Shown: one piece after another, positions 1 through 8,494 of the stretch
Position numbering within the stretch: position 1 is the stretch's first letter
Layout of the letters: every line of letters starts with the position of its first letter
Source: Streptomyces sp. RKAG290
GTDB taxonomy: Bacteria; Actinomycetota; Actinomycetes; Streptomycetales; Streptomycetaceae
Length of the DNA: 64,000 bases
Reading direction: 5' to 3'
Assembly: GCF_023701695.1 (NCBI RefSeq)
Contig: NZ_JAJOZC010000001.1
Span: 5,517,894 to 5,581,893, forward strand
Position numbers and translations under genes: made by a program
The notes under the pieces: model-generated
What the model was told of the DNA's origin: nothing
Seen by the model: the letters and a program-made list of their open reading frames with translations, nothing else
Database searches by the model: none

Positions 1-417
1 GACCATCTCGCGGTGGAAACCGACCGTGTGGCGCACCTGCGCCTCGCCGTCGGCCAGCCGGTCCGCCTCGTACAGCGCCGTCACGTGGGGCGCGAGCAGC
101 GAGCAGTCCTCGCCGAGGCCGGGGGCCGCCAGTTCGGCCGCGATCTGCTCCAGACCGGCCCGGACCGGGTAGCTCTCCTCCAGGTCGGCCGCGGTGAGAT
201 TGCGGACCCGTACGCCCTTGTTGGGCGCCGACTCGATCAGCCGGAGCGTCTCCAGCTCCCGCAGTGCCTCGCGCACGGGCGTCTGGCTGACCTCCAGCTC
301 GGTGGCGATGCGGCGCTCCACGATCCGCTCACCCGGCTTCCAGCGCCCGCTGACGATCCCGTCTACGATGTGCTCGCGGATCTGTTCGCGCAGCGAGTGG
401 ACGACGGGCGGGGTCAT
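1..417 (-). CDS. GntR/FadR-family transcriptional regulator (C-terminus beyond window)
   Basis: A DNA-binding repressor or activator of the FadR (FCD) subgroup of GntR regulators. The 139 visible codons run off the left edge. The N-terminal winged helix (about residues 5-75) carries the family signature around 'SQTPVREALRELE' and the wing 'NKGVRVR'. The effector-binding FCD domain starts near residue 78 and is incomplete. The ATG at 417 is preceded by a strong AAGGAG site. It lies upstream of the E2 gene on the same strand, separated by a hairpin terminator, so it is probably its own unit. A palindrome at 484-493 is a candidate self-operator. The ligand cannot be told from sequence. Family assignment is firm; target genes are unknown. 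Confidence 0.9.
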   Translation of the reverse strand, partial: MTPPVVHSLREQIREHIVDGIVSGRWKPGERIVERRIATELEVSQTPVREALRELETLRLIESAPNKGVRVRNLTAADLEESYPVRAGLEQIAAELAAPGLGEDCSLLAPHVTALYEADRLADGEAQVRHTVGFHREMV

Positions 418-483
418 GTGGGGCTCCTTCGGGGCAAACCGGTGCTGCCTGCACCCACCCCCGCTGCCGGGGGCGACCGGTGG

Positions 484-493
484 TGTCTAGACA
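484..493. promoter_or_regulatory. Palindrome TGTCTAGACA, candidate GntR operator
   Basis: A perfect 10-bp palindrome, TGTCTAGACA, lies 67 bp upstream of the GntR-type gene. FadR-type GntR regulators commonly bind short palindromes with GT and AC half-sites and often regulate themselves, which fits this placement. The assignment is inferred from position and symmetry only. Confidence 0.4.
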
Positions 494-498
494 ATACG

Positions 499-540
499 GC
501 GGCGCCCCCGTCCAGGGAGTGTTCCGGACGGGGGCGCCGC
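499..540 (-). terminator. Hairpin terminator after the E2 gene
   Basis: A perfect 15-bp G+C stem (499-513 pairing with 526-540, 12-nt loop) begins 28 bp past the E2 stop codon. It separates the E2 gene from the GntR gene downstream on the same strand. Confidence 0.75.
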
Positions 541-567
541 TGGTGAGGCTGGTTACAACTGTGGTGC

Positions 568-2385
568 TCAGAGGCCGAGCTCGACCTCGAACTCACCGGC
601 CTCCAGGATCGCCTTGACCGCGGTCAGGTAGCGGGCGGCGTCCGCGCCGTCCACCAGACGGTGGTCGTAGGAGAGCGCGAGGTACGTCATGTCACGGACA
701 CCGATGACGGTGCCCTCCTCGGTCTCGATGACCGCCGGGCGCTTCACGGTGGCGCCGATGCCCAGGATGGCTGCCTGGTTCGGCGGCACGATGACGGTGT
801 CGAACAGCGCACCGCGCGAGCCGGTGTTGCTGATGGTGAAGGTGGCACCGGACATGTCGTCCGGCGTCAGGCCGCCACTGCGGGCCTTGCCGGCCAGCTC
901 GGCGGTCTTCTTCGAGATGCCGGCGATGTTGAGGTCGCCCGCGCCCTTGATGACCGGGGTCATCAGACCCTTCTCGGCGTCCACGGCGATGCCGATGTTC
1001 TCCGAGTCGAAGTACGTGATCGTGCCTTCGTCCTCGTTGATCCGGGCGTTGACGACCGGGTGGGCCTTCAGCGCCTGGGCGGCGGCCTTGACGTAGAACG
1101 GCATCGGGGAGAGCTTGACGCCCTCACGGGCCGCGAAGCCGTCCTTCGCCTTGTTGCGCAGCTTCATCAGCTTGGTGACGTCGACCTCGACGACCGAGGT
1201 CAGCTGGGCCTGCGAGTGCAGCGCCTTCATCATGTTGTCGCCGATGACCTTGCGCATGCGGGTCATCTTGACCGTCTGACCGCGCAGCGGGGAGGCCTCC
1301 AGCTTCGGCGCCTTGGAGGCGGCGGCCGGAGCGGCGGCGGGTGCCGGGGCGGCAGCGGCGGCCTTGGCGGCCTCCGCGGCAGCGGCGACGTCCTGCTTGC
1401 GGATGCGGCCACCGACGCCGGTGCCCTTGACCGAGCCCAGGTCGACACCGTTCTCGGCGGCGAGCTTGCGGACCAGCGGCGTGACGTACGCGCCGTCGTC
1501 ACCGGAGGTCGCGGCCGGGGCGGCCGGAGCCTGAGCCGGAGCCTTGGCCGGAGCGGCAGGAGCCGGAGCCGGAGCGGCGGCAGCGGGCGCCGGAGCGGCC
1601 GGTGCGGGCGCCGGAGCGGCGGGGGCGGCCGGAGCCGGCGCGGGTGCGGCCGGTGCGGGCGCCGGGGCGGCGGGAGCAGCCGGAGCCGGGGCCGGAGCGG
1701 CCGGGGCAGCGGCGGCCGGAGCCGGGGCAGCGGCAGCCGGAGCGGCGGCCGGGGCGGCACCGGGAGCACCGATGACGGCGAGCTTGGCGCCGACCTCGGC
1801 GGTCTCGTCCTCGGCGACGACGATCTCCAGCAGCACACCGGAAACCGGGGCCGGGATCTCGGTGTCGACCTTGTCCGTGGAGACCTCCAGGAGGGGCTCG
1901 TCCTCCGTGACCTCCTCGCCGACCTCCTTCAGCCAACGGGTGACGGTGCCCTCGGTGACGCTCTCGCCGAGCGCGGGGAGGGTGACGTCGGTGCCGGAGG
2001 CACCACCGGCCGGGGCGGCGGCCGGAGCTTCGGCCGGGGCCTCGGCGGCGGGGGCCGGAGCCTCGGCGGGGGCCTCGGCAGCCGGCGCCGGGGCCGGTGC
2101 GGCCTCGGGCTCGGCCGCGGGGGCCTCGGCGGCAGCGGGCGAGCCCGTGCCGTCGTCGATGACGGCCAGCTCGGCGCCGACCTCGACGGTCTCGTCCTCG
2201 GCGACCTTGATGGAGGCCAGGATGCCCGCGGCGGGCGCCGGGATCTCGGTGTCGACCTTGTCGGTCGATACCTCGAGCAACGGCTCGTCGGCCTCGACGC
2301 GCTCGCCCTCGGCCTTCAGCCAACGGGTGACAGTGCCCTCGGTGACGCTCTCGCCGAGCGCCGGAAGGGTTACGGAAACCGACAT
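568..2385 (-). CDS. sucB: 2-oxoacid dehydrogenase E2, dihydrolipoamide acyltransferase
   Basis: Core acyltransferase of a pyruvate or 2-oxoglutarate dehydrogenase complex; it transfers the acyl group from lipoamide to CoA. The 605 residues hold two lipoyl domains (about 1-77 and 133-208; lipoylated lysines K43 and K172 in 'STDKVDTE'), long Ala-Pro linkers, a peripheral-subunit-binding domain (about 305-340) and the catalytic domain (370-605) with 'HRLVDG' at 575-580. The E3 gene lies 61 bp upstream, so the two probably form one unit. The usual label is SucB. In mycobacteria and corynebacteria, however, the protein of this type serves as pyruvate dehydrogenase E2 (DlaT/AceF), because OdhA carries its own succinyltransferase domain. 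Fold and chemistry are firm; substrate is less so. Confidence 0.93.
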   Translation of the reverse strand: MSVSVTLPALGESVTEGTVTRWLKAEGERVEADEPLLEVSTDKVDTEIPAPAAGILASIKVAEDETVEVGAELAVIDDGTGSPAAAEAPAAEPEAAPAPAPAAEAPAEAPAPAAEAPAEAPAAAPAGGASGTDVTLPALGESVTEGTVTRWLKEVGEEVTEDEPLLEVSTDKVDTEIPAPVSGVLLEIVVAEDETAEVGAKLAVIGAPGAAPAAAPAAAAPAPAAAAPAAPAPAPAAPAAPAPAPAAPAPAPAAPAAPAPAPAAPAPAAAAPAPAPAAPAKAPAQAPAAPAATSGDDGAYVTPLVRKLAAENGVDLGSVKGTGVGGRIRKQDVAAAAEAAKAAAAAPAPAAAPAAASKAPKLEASPLRGQTVKMTRMRKVIGDNMMKALHSQAQLTSVVEVDVTKLMKLRNKAKDGFAAREGVKLSPMPFYVKAAAQALKAHPVVNARINEDEGTITYFDSENIGIAVDAEKGLMTPVIKGAGDLNIAGISKKTAELAGKARSGGLTPDDMSGATFTISNTGSRGALFDTVIVPPNQAAILGIGATVKRPAVIETEEGTVIGVRDMTYLALSYDHRLVDGADAARYLTAVKAILEAGEFEVELGL

Positions 2386-2446
2386 GGTTTCAGTTGCTCC
2401 TTACGAAAGTGCGGAAGTAGGTCGGTCGTCGTGCCCGTACGACTGA

Positions 2447-3835
2447 TCAGTCGTGGGAGTGCAGAGGCTTGCCGGCCAGGGCCAGGTGCGCCTCGCCCAT
2501 CGCCTCGTTCTGCGTCGGGTGGGCGTGGATGAGCTGCGCGACCTCGGCCGGCAGCGCCTCCCAGTTGTAGATCAGCTGGGCTTCGCCGACCTGCTCGCCC
2601 ATACGGTCACCGACCATGTGGACGCCTACCACGGCACCGTCCTTGACCTGGACGAGCTTGATCTCGCCCGCGGTCTTGAGGATCTTGCTCTTGCCGTTGC
2701 CCGCGAGGTTGTACTTGAGGGCGACGACCTTGTCCGCGCCGTAGAGCTCCTTGGCCTTGGCCTCGGTGATGCCGACGGATGCGACCTCGGGGTGGCAGTA
2801 CGTCACCTTCGGGACACCGTCGTAGTCGATCGGAACGGTCTTCATGCCGGCCAGCCGCTCGGCGACCAGGATGCCCTCGGCGAAGCCGACGTGCGCCAGC
2901 TGGAGCGTCGGGACCAGGTCGCCCACGGCCGAGACGGTCGGGACGTTCGTCTGCATGTACTCGTCGACGAGGACGTAGCCGCGGTCCATCGCGACACCGG
3001 CCTCCTCGTAACCGAGCCCCTGCGAGACGGGGCCGCGGCCGATGGCGACGAGCAGCAGCTCGGCGTCGAAGGTCTTGCCGTCGGCGAGGGTCACGCGGAC
3101 GCCGTCCTGGGTGTACTCGACACCCTGGAAGAACGTGCCGAGGTTGAACTTGATGCCGCGCTTGCGGAACGCGCGCTCAAGCAGCTTCGAGCTGTTCTCG
3201 TCCTCGACCGGGACCAGGTGCTTCAGGCCCTCGACGATGGTGACGTCGGTGCCGAAGGACTTCCACGCCGAGGCGAACTCGACGCCGATGACGCCGCCGC
3301 CCAGCACGATCGCGGACTTCGGGACCCGGTCCAGCTTCAGCGCGTGGTCCGAGGAGATGACGCGGTTGCCGTCGATCTCCAGGCCCGGGAGCGACTTCGG
3401 CACGGAGCCGGTCGCCAGGAGCACGTGGCGGCCCTGGATGCGCTGGCCGTTCACGTCCACCGAGGTGGGGGAGGAGAGACGTCCCTCACCCTCGATGTAG
3501 TGCACCTTGCGGGAGGCGATGAGACCCTGCAGACCCTTGTACAGGCCCGAGATCACGTCGTCCTTGTACTTGTGGACGGCCTCCATGTCGATGCCCTCGA
3601 AGGTGGCCTTGACACCGAACTGGTCGGCCTCGCGCGCCTGGTCCGCGATCTCACCGGCGTGCAGCAGGGCCTTCGTGGGGATACAGCCGTTGTGCAGGCA
3701 GGTGCCGCCGACCTTGCCCTTCTCGATCAGAGCGACGTCCAGGCCCAGCTGCGCTCCGCGCAGGGCCGCGGCATAACCGCCGCTACCACCGCCGAGGATC
3801 ACTAGGTCGAAAACGGTGCTGGCGTCGTTCGCCAC
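2447..3835 (-). CDS. lpdA: Dihydrolipoyl dehydrogenase (E3)
   Basis: Cytosolic FAD enzyme that reoxidises dihydrolipoamide with NAD+ for 2-oxoacid dehydrogenase complexes. The 462-residue protein has an N-terminal FAD Rossmann motif ('GGGSGG', residues 15-20), the redox disulfide 'CLHNGC' (C46 and C51), an internal NAD-binding 'GGGVIG' motif and the C-terminal 'HAHPTQNE' with catalytic His439-Glu444. I chose the GTG at 3835: a GGAGGA site sits 6-7 bases before it, whereas the in-frame ATG at 3853 lies upstream of that site and has none of its own. It precedes the E2 gene in the same direction, consistent with joint expression. The family call is very secure. Confidence 0.96.
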   Translation of the reverse strand: MANDASTVFDLVILGGGSGGYAAALRGAQLGLDVALIEKGKVGGTCLHNGCIPTKALLHAGEIADQAREADQFGVKATFEGIDMEAVHKYKDDVISGLYKGLQGLIASRKVHYIEGEGRLSSPTSVDVNGQRIQGRHVLLATGSVPKSLPGLEIDGNRVISSDHALKLDRVPKSAIVLGGGVIGVEFASAWKSFGTDVTIVEGLKHLVPVEDENSSKLLERAFRKRGIKFNLGTFFQGVEYTQDGVRVTLADGKTFDAELLLVAIGRGPVSQGLGYEEAGVAMDRGYVLVDEYMQTNVPTVSAVGDLVPTLQLAHVGFAEGILVAERLAGMKTVPIDYDGVPKVTYCHPEVASVGITEAKAKELYGADKVVALKYNLAGNGKSKILKTAGEIKLVQVKDGAVVGVHMVGDRMGEQVGEAQLIYNWEALPAEVAQLIHAHPTQNEAMGEAHLALAGKPLHSHD

Positions 3836-4007
3836 GTCACGTCCTCCATGCATGTGCGCCGTACGCCGGGCCCCGTCGCTGGGGTGTGACCGCCGGTCGG
3901 CTGGTGTTCGGCCGCTTTATGTCTTTCGGCCCTGTGGTGGGGGCCCTGTCCTGCCGAGAACCCATCTTCGCACTTGTTGACGGTGGGCGGGACGCGGGGC
4001 CCGGGTC

Positions 4008-4031
4008 TGGGACGGACGAGCGTCCGTCCCA
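4008..4031. repeat. Perfect palindrome with 11-bp arms
   Basis: TGGGACGGACG (4008-4018) and its exact complement (4021-4031) are separated by 2 bp. It lies 173 bp upstream of the E3 start and could be an operator or a second hairpin after pepA. Function is unknown. Confidence 0.6.
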
Positions 4032-4114
4032 GGGGGTTACCGCTGCGTAGGGAAGCGCTGATTTCGTCGAGAGCGAAACCTGCGCGGACCCGACCGCGGT
4101 GCCGTGGTTGCAAC

Positions 4115-4150
4115 ACGGACGGCCCCGGACGTATGCCCGGGGCCGTCCGT
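4115..4150 (-). terminator. Hairpin terminator after pepA
   Basis: ACGGACGGCCCCGG (4115-4128) pairs perfectly with 4137-4150 across an 8-nt loop. It starts 45 bp beyond the pepA stop codon on the transcribed strand. Confidence 0.85.
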
Positions 4151-4195
4151 CGCTGCGGCCTCAGAGGCTGTCGGGTGAGGTCACCCGGCAGCGTC

Positions 4196-5746
4196 TCAGC
4201 CGAGGTCCCCGGCCGCGGTGCGCTCCGCCAGCTTCACCAGGGTGCGGACCGCGGATCCGGTGCCGCCCTTCGGCGTGTAGCCGTACGGGGCGCCCTCGTG
4301 GTAGGCCGGGCCCGCGATGTCCAGGTGCGCCCAGGCGATGCCCTCGCCCACGAACTCCTGCAGGAACAGGCCGGCCACCAGGCCGCCGCCCATCCGCTCG
4401 CCCATGTTGGCGATGTCGGCGGTCGGGGAGTCCATGCCCTTGCGCAGGTCGGCCGGGAGCGGCATCGGCCAGGAGGCCTCGCCGACCTCTTCGGCGATCT
4501 CGTGGATCGAGGTGCGGAAGGCGTCGTCGTTGGCCATGATGCCGAAGGTGCGGTTGCCCAGGGCGAGCACCATCGCGCCGGTCAGGGTCGCCACGTCGAC
4601 GATCGCGTCCGGGTTCTCCTCGGAGGCGCGGGTCAGCGCGTCGGCGAGGACGAGCCTGCCCTCGGCGTCCGTGTTGAGGACCTCGACGGTCTTGCCGCTG
4701 TACATGTTCAGCACGTCACCGGGGCGGGTGGCGTTGCCCGACGGCATGTTCTCCGCCAGGGCCAGCCAGCCGGTGACGTTGACCTGCAGGCCCAGACGGG
4801 CGGCCGCGACGACGGTCGCGAACACGGCGGCGGCGCCGCTCATGTCGCACTTCATCGTCTCGTTGTGGCCGGCCGGCTTCAGCGAGATGCCGCCCGAGTC
4901 GTAGGTGATGCCCTTGCCCACAAGGGCCAGGGTCTTCTCCGCCTTCGGGTGGGTGTAGGCGAGCTTCACCAGGCGCGGGCCGTGGGTCGAGCCCTGGCCG
5001 ACGCCGAGCAGGCCGCCGTAACCGCCCTTGACGAGCGCCTTCTCGTCGAGCACCTGCACCTTGATGCCGTGCTCCTTGCCGGCGGCGGTGGCCACGGCGG
5101 CGAAGGACTCGGGGTAGAGGTCGTTCGGCGGGGTGTTGATCAGGTCGCGGGCCCGGTTGATCTCCTCCACGACGGCGACAGCGCGCTCCGCGGCGGCCTT
5201 GAACGCCTTGTCGCGGGGCTTGGCGCCCAGCAGGGCGACCTCGGCGAGCGGCTGCTTGGCGCCGGACGCGGCGCCCTTCGGGGCCAGCTTGTTCTCGCCG
5301 CGCTGGTAGGCGGTGAAGGCGTACGCGCCGAGCAGCGCGCCCTCCGCGATGGCCTCGGCGTCCTCGACGGAGCCGATCGGCAGCGCGAAGCCGGCCTTCT
5401 TCGAGCCGGTGAGCGCGCGGGCGGCCGCGCCCGCGGCCCGGCGCAGCGCCTCGGCGTCGTACGCGTCGTCCTTCTGCGGGACCGGGCCGAGCCCGGCCAC
5501 GATGACGACCGGGACCTTCAGGCCGTCGGGCGCGGGGAGCTTGGTCAGTTCGCCCTCGGCACCGGAGGCGCCCAGGGTCTCCAGGACGGTGGCGAGTTTT
5601 CCGCCGAACGCCTTGTCCACGGCCTCGGTGCCCGGTGCGAGGACCAAGTTCCCAGACTTGGATCCGGTGCCCTTGGCGACACCGACGACGAGTGCGTCGG
5701 CGCGCAGCGTCGCCGCACCGGCAGTGCTGAGAGTGAGAGCAGTCAC
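4196..5746 (-). CDS. pepA: Leucyl aminopeptidase (M17 family)
   Basis: Cytosolic dinuclear-metal exopeptidase that removes N-terminal residues, especially leucine, in peptide turnover. The 516-residue protein has the variable M17 N-terminal domain and a C-terminal catalytic domain. Metal and active-site stretches 'VGKGITYDSGG' and the signature 'NTDAEGRL' are intact. Length is normal for PepA. The start is taken as the GTG at 5746 because it gives the usual N-terminus ('VTALTLSTAG'); the open frame extends upstream but loses protein-like composition. It is transcribed alone, ends in a strong hairpin terminator and is divergent from the GH114-like gene. Confidence 0.95.
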   Translation of the reverse strand: MTALTLSTAGAATLRADALVVGVAKGTGSKSGNLVLAPGTEAVDKAFGGKLATVLETLGASGAEGELTKLPAPDGLKVPVVIVAGLGPVPQKDDAYDAEALRRAAGAAARALTGSKKAGFALPIGSVEDAEAIAEGALLGAYAFTAYQRGENKLAPKGAASGAKQPLAEVALLGAKPRDKAFKAAAERAVAVVEEINRARDLINTPPNDLYPESFAAVATAAGKEHGIKVQVLDEKALVKGGYGGLLGVGQGSTHGPRLVKLAYTHPKAEKTLALVGKGITYDSGGISLKPAGHNETMKCDMSGAAAVFATVVAAARLGLQVNVTGWLALAENMPSGNATRPGDVLNMYSGKTVEVLNTDAEGRLVLADALTRASEENPDAIVDVATLTGAMVLALGNRTFGIMANDDAFRTSIHEIAEEVGEASWPMPLPADLRKGMDSPTADIANMGERMGGGLVAGLFLQEFVGEGIAWAHLDIAGPAYHEGAPYGYTPKGGTGSAVRTLVKLAERTAAGDLG

Positions 5747-5993
5747 GGTGGTGAAATCTCGCTTCCGTTGAGTTCTGTGTCGGTCGAGGGGTGGGCCGAC
5801 CGTGCCCGGCGCATCGTAGACGCCGCCGCAATGTGCCGGGAATGAGCCTACGCGCGCCTTTGCTGCCCGATCACGGCGGCGGGCCGTCAGCGCCTCCCGG
5901 CAGCCGTACGGTTGTGACCCCGGGTGGATCTTCCCGGGAGAACGGGCCACGGCCGCAACGACGTTGGCGGCCGGGCTGTGAACAGGGGGAACG

Positions 5994-6848
5994 ATGCGCG
6001 ACCGGGTGGCAGCACGTGGGACCGGACGGCCGTCCGCCTTGCCCGTCACCGTGCTGATCCTGCTGGCCCTGCTGGCCCTGCTGGCCGGATGCGCCCCGGC
6101 GCCGGAGGCCGCCCCGTCCGCCGGGCCCGCCGTGCGGCGCTGGCAGCCGGAGCCGGGCACCGACTGGCAGTGGCAGCTCTCCGGCCGGCTGGACGGCTCG
6201 GTGGACGCTCCGGTGTACGACATCGACGGCTTCGAGCACGACGCGGCCCAGGTGGCCGGCCTGCACCGCAAGGGGCGCAAGGTCATCTGCTACCTCTCCA
6301 CCGGCGCCTGGGAGAAGTTCCGCCCCGACGCGGCACGGTTCCCCACCGCGGTCCTCGGCCGGAGCAACGGCTGGGCGGGGGAGCGCTGGCTCGACATCCG
6401 GCGCACCGAAGTCCTGGAGCCGTTGATGGAGACCCGGATCGCGATGTGCGCGAAGAAGGGCTTCGACGCGGTGGAGCCCGACAACATGGACGGCTACCGC
6501 AACCGGACCGGTTTCCCGCTGACCGCCGCCCACCAGCTGCGCTACAACCGGCTCATCGCCGACGTCGCCCACCGCCACGGGCTCGCCGTCGGCCTCAAGA
6601 ACGACCTCCCGCAGATCCCGCAGCTGGTGGGGGACTTCGACTTCGCGGTGAACGAACAGTGCGCGCAGTACGAGGAGTGCGAGGACCTCAGCCCGTTCGT
6701 GAAGGCGGGCAAGGCCGTGTTCCACGTGGAGTACGAGCTGCCCGTGGCGCGGTTCTGCGCACAGTCCCGGCGGCTGGGGCTCAGCTCGCTGCTCAAGCGG
6801 TACGAACTCGGCGTCTGGCGCCGTACGTGTCCGGCGGCCGGGGCCTGA
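5994..6848 (+). CDS. GH114-like (endo-alpha-1,4-polygalactosaminidase family) lipoprotein
   Basis: Predicted secreted, lipid-anchored glycan-active protein. The 284 residues begin with a hydrophobic signal and a lipobox ending 'LLAGC' (about residue 34). A TIM-barrel-like domain of the TM1410/GH114 superfamily follows, with 'VYDIDGFEHD', 'VICYLSTGAWE', 'GFDAVEPDNMDGY' and 'GLAVGLKND'; the acidic residues in 'EPDN' fit the predicted catalytic region. A GGGGGAA site precedes the ATG. It stands alone, divergent from pepA and convergent with cobS. Some members degrade galactosaminogalactan-type polymers; the substrate here cannot be assigned. Confidence 0.8.
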   Translation: MRDRVAARGTGRPSALPVTVLILLALLALLAGCAPAPEAAPSAGPAVRRWQPEPGTDWQWQLSGRLDGSVDAPVYDIDGFEHDAAQVAGLHRKGRKVICYLSTGAWEKFRPDAARFPTAVLGRSNGWAGERWLDIRRTEVLEPLMETRIAMCAKKGFDAVEPDNMDGYRNRTGFPLTAAHQLRYNRLIADVAHRHGLAVGLKNDLPQIPQLVGDFDFAVNEQCAQYEECEDLSPFVKAGKAVFHVEYELPVARFCAQSRRLGLSSLLKRYELGVWRRTCPAAGA

Positions 6849-6858
6849 CCGGCCGCGT

Positions 6859-7638
6859 TCAGCCGAGCGCGAGTCCCACCAGGGTCACCGTCGCCGCCGT
6901 CTCCGCCAGCGCCCCGAACACGTCGCCGGTGACCCCGCCGAAGCGCCGCACACAGTGGCGCAGCAGCAGCTGGGCCACCGCGAGAGCGGCCAGGGCGGCG
7001 AGGCCGTACCGCAGCGCCCCGTACCCGCCGAGCAGCGCCCCCGCGCCCACGCAGGCCGCCACCGTCACGAGCGCGACGGCTGCGGCGGCACCGGCCGGGA
7101 CCGTCCCCGCCACCGCGGCGCCCAGCCCCTCCGGGCGGGCCGCCGGGACGCCGCTGCGGGAGGCCAGCGTGAGGGCGAGCCGGGCGACGAGCCCGGCCGC
7201 GACGGCCGCTGCCGCACCCTGCGCCCAGCTCTGCGCGTACAGCTGCTGGAGGACCGCCACCTGGGCCAGCAGCACGAACAGCAGGGTGATCACACCGAAT
7301 GGGCCAATGTCCGACTGCTTCATGATCCGCAGCGCGTCGTCGGCCGGCTTCCCGCTGCCGAGGCCGTCGGCGGTGTCCGCCAGACCGTCGAGGTGCAGCC
7401 CCCTGGTCAGGGCGGCCGGCAGCGCCGCGGAGACGACCGCGGCGAGCAGCGACCCCGAGCCGAACAGCAGCAACAGGCTGCCGGACACCGCCGCGAGCAC
7501 CCCCACGACCAGCCCGGCCAGCGGGGCGCAGAGCATCCCGGCCCGGGCCGCCTCGCGGTCCCAGCGGGTGACGCGGACGGGGAGCACGGTGAGGGTGCCG
7601 AAGGCGAAACGCATGCCGTGGCTGTTCAGGGAGGTCAC
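6859..7638 (-). CDS. cobS: Adenosylcobinamide-GDP ribazoletransferase (cobalamin synthase)
   Basis: Integral membrane enzyme that joins adenosylcobinamide-GDP with alpha-ribazole (phosphate) to give adenosylcobalamin (phosphate), the final step of nucleotide-loop assembly. The 259 residues include the N-terminal 'FAFGTLTVLPV' and the acidic metal-binding region 'GLHLDGLADTADGL' (about residues 80-93), followed by several membrane segments. Its partners CobT and CobU are encoded 3.5-6.7 kb away on the same strand, so the pathway is clustered but not contiguous. I see no cobalamin riboswitch upstream. It ends 11 bp from the convergent GH114-like gene. Confidence 0.94.
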   Translation of the reverse strand: MTSLNSHGMRFAFGTLTVLPVRVTRWDREAARAGMLCAPLAGLVVGVLAAVSGSLLLLFGSGSLLAAVVSAALPAALTRGLHLDGLADTADGLGSGKPADDALRIMKQSDIGPFGVITLLFVLLAQVAVLQQLYAQSWAQGAAAAVAAGLVARLALTLASRSGVPAARPEGLGAAVAGTVPAGAAAAVALVTVAACVGAGALLGGYGALRYGLAALAALAVAQLLLRHCVRRFGGVTGDVFGALAETAATVTLVGLALG

Positions 7639-7726
7639 GGCGCGCAGGCTAATCGGTGGGCGCGGCCGATAGATTGTCCAAAACCCCGCACATCAGGGCA
7701 GAAGCGGTTTATCGGGAGTGGGTGGC

Positions 7727-8494
7727 ATGGGTCACTGGTTCGATCGGAACGTCATCGAGCCGGGGAAGCTGCCCCTGCTCCTGGCCTTGGCGTCCTTCGT
7801 GCTGACGTTCGCGATCACCCGGGTCATCACCCGGATGATCCGGGCCGGGAAGGGCCCGTTCGGCAACATCACTCCCGGCGGGGTCCACGTCCACCACGTG
7901 GTGCCCGGCGTGGTCCTGAGCGTCGTCGGCGGATTCGGCGCGGTGGCCAGCGGCAAGCACGGCTTCACGGCCGGGGCCTGCGCGGTGGTCTTCGGCATGG
8001 GCGCCGGGCTGGTGCTGGACGAGTTCGCCCTGATCCTGCACCTGGACGACGTGTACTGGACCGAACAGGGCCGCCAGAGCGTGGAGGTCGTGGTCCTCAC
8101 CGCGGCCCTGGTGCTGCTCGTGCTCGGCGGGTTCTCCCCGCTCGGCGTGAACGACCTGAGCGACGACCAGCAGCAGAGCCGGCTCGGCGCCGTCCTCACC
8201 GTCGTCGTCAACTTCTGCTTCGTACTGATCGCCCTGTTCAAGGGCAAGGCGCGGATGGCGGTGGTCGGCACCCTGGTCCCGTTCGTCGCCCTGTTCGGCG
8301 CGGTCCGGCTGGCCCGGCCGACCTCGGTGTGGGCGAAGCGGTTCTACCGGAACCGGCACCGCGCCCGCTCCCGGTCGGTGCTGCGCGCCTACCACCACGA
8401 CGTCCGCTGGGCCGGCCCCCGCCGCAGGTTTCAGGACTTGATCGGGGGCGCGCCGGACCGGGTCCCGGCTCCCACGCCCAAGCCCAAGCCCTGA
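7727..8494 (+). CDS. Integral membrane protein of unknown function
   Basis: I do not recognise a characterised family. The 255-residue protein has about six hydrophobic segments, a histidine-rich early loop ('GGVHVHHVVPG') between the first two, a conserved-looking acidic stretch 'LDEFALILHLDDVYW' and a basic Pro-rich cytosolic tail. The ATG at 7727 is chosen because GGGAG lies 8 bases upstream; an in-frame GTG at 7718 overlaps that site. Its 3' end overlaps the 3' end of the convergent rhomboid-like gene by 64 bp. The histidine and acidic motifs could bind metal, but this is speculation. Confidence 0.75.
   Translation: MGHWFDRNVIEPGKLPLLLALASFVLTFAITRVITRMIRAGKGPFGNITPGGVHVHHVVPGVVLSVVGGFGAVASGKHGFTAGACAVVFGMGAGLVLDEFALILHLDDVYWTEQGRQSVEVVVLTAALVLLVLGGFSPLGVNDLSDDQQQSRLGAVLTVVVNFCFVLIALFKGKARMAVVGTLVPFVALFGAVRLARPTSVWAKRFYRNRHRARSRSVLRAYHHDVRWAGPRRRFQDLIGGAPDRVPAPTPKPKP

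Larger units (their letters stand above)
3836..4195. other. Gene-free stretch between the E3 and pepA genes
   Basis: These 360 bp hold the pepA terminator (4115-4150), an 11-bp-arm palindrome at 4008-4031 and presumably the promoter of the E3-E2 unit. I see no coding sequence. Confidence 0.6.

Noticed and set aside
661..2532. Long plus-strand frame opposite the E2 gene
   Set aside because: It is a low-complexity Gly/Arg/Ala mirror of the Ala-Pro linker on the coding strand; the minus strand encodes clear lipoyl and catalytic domains.
3836..3853. ATG at 3853 as start of the E3 gene
   Set aside because: The ribosome-binding GGAGGA lies downstream of it and immediately before the GTG at 3835.
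5747..6286. N-terminal extension of the pepA frame
   Set aside because: The extra sequence is not protein-like and runs into the divergent GH114-like gene; GTG 5746 gives the normal PepA start.
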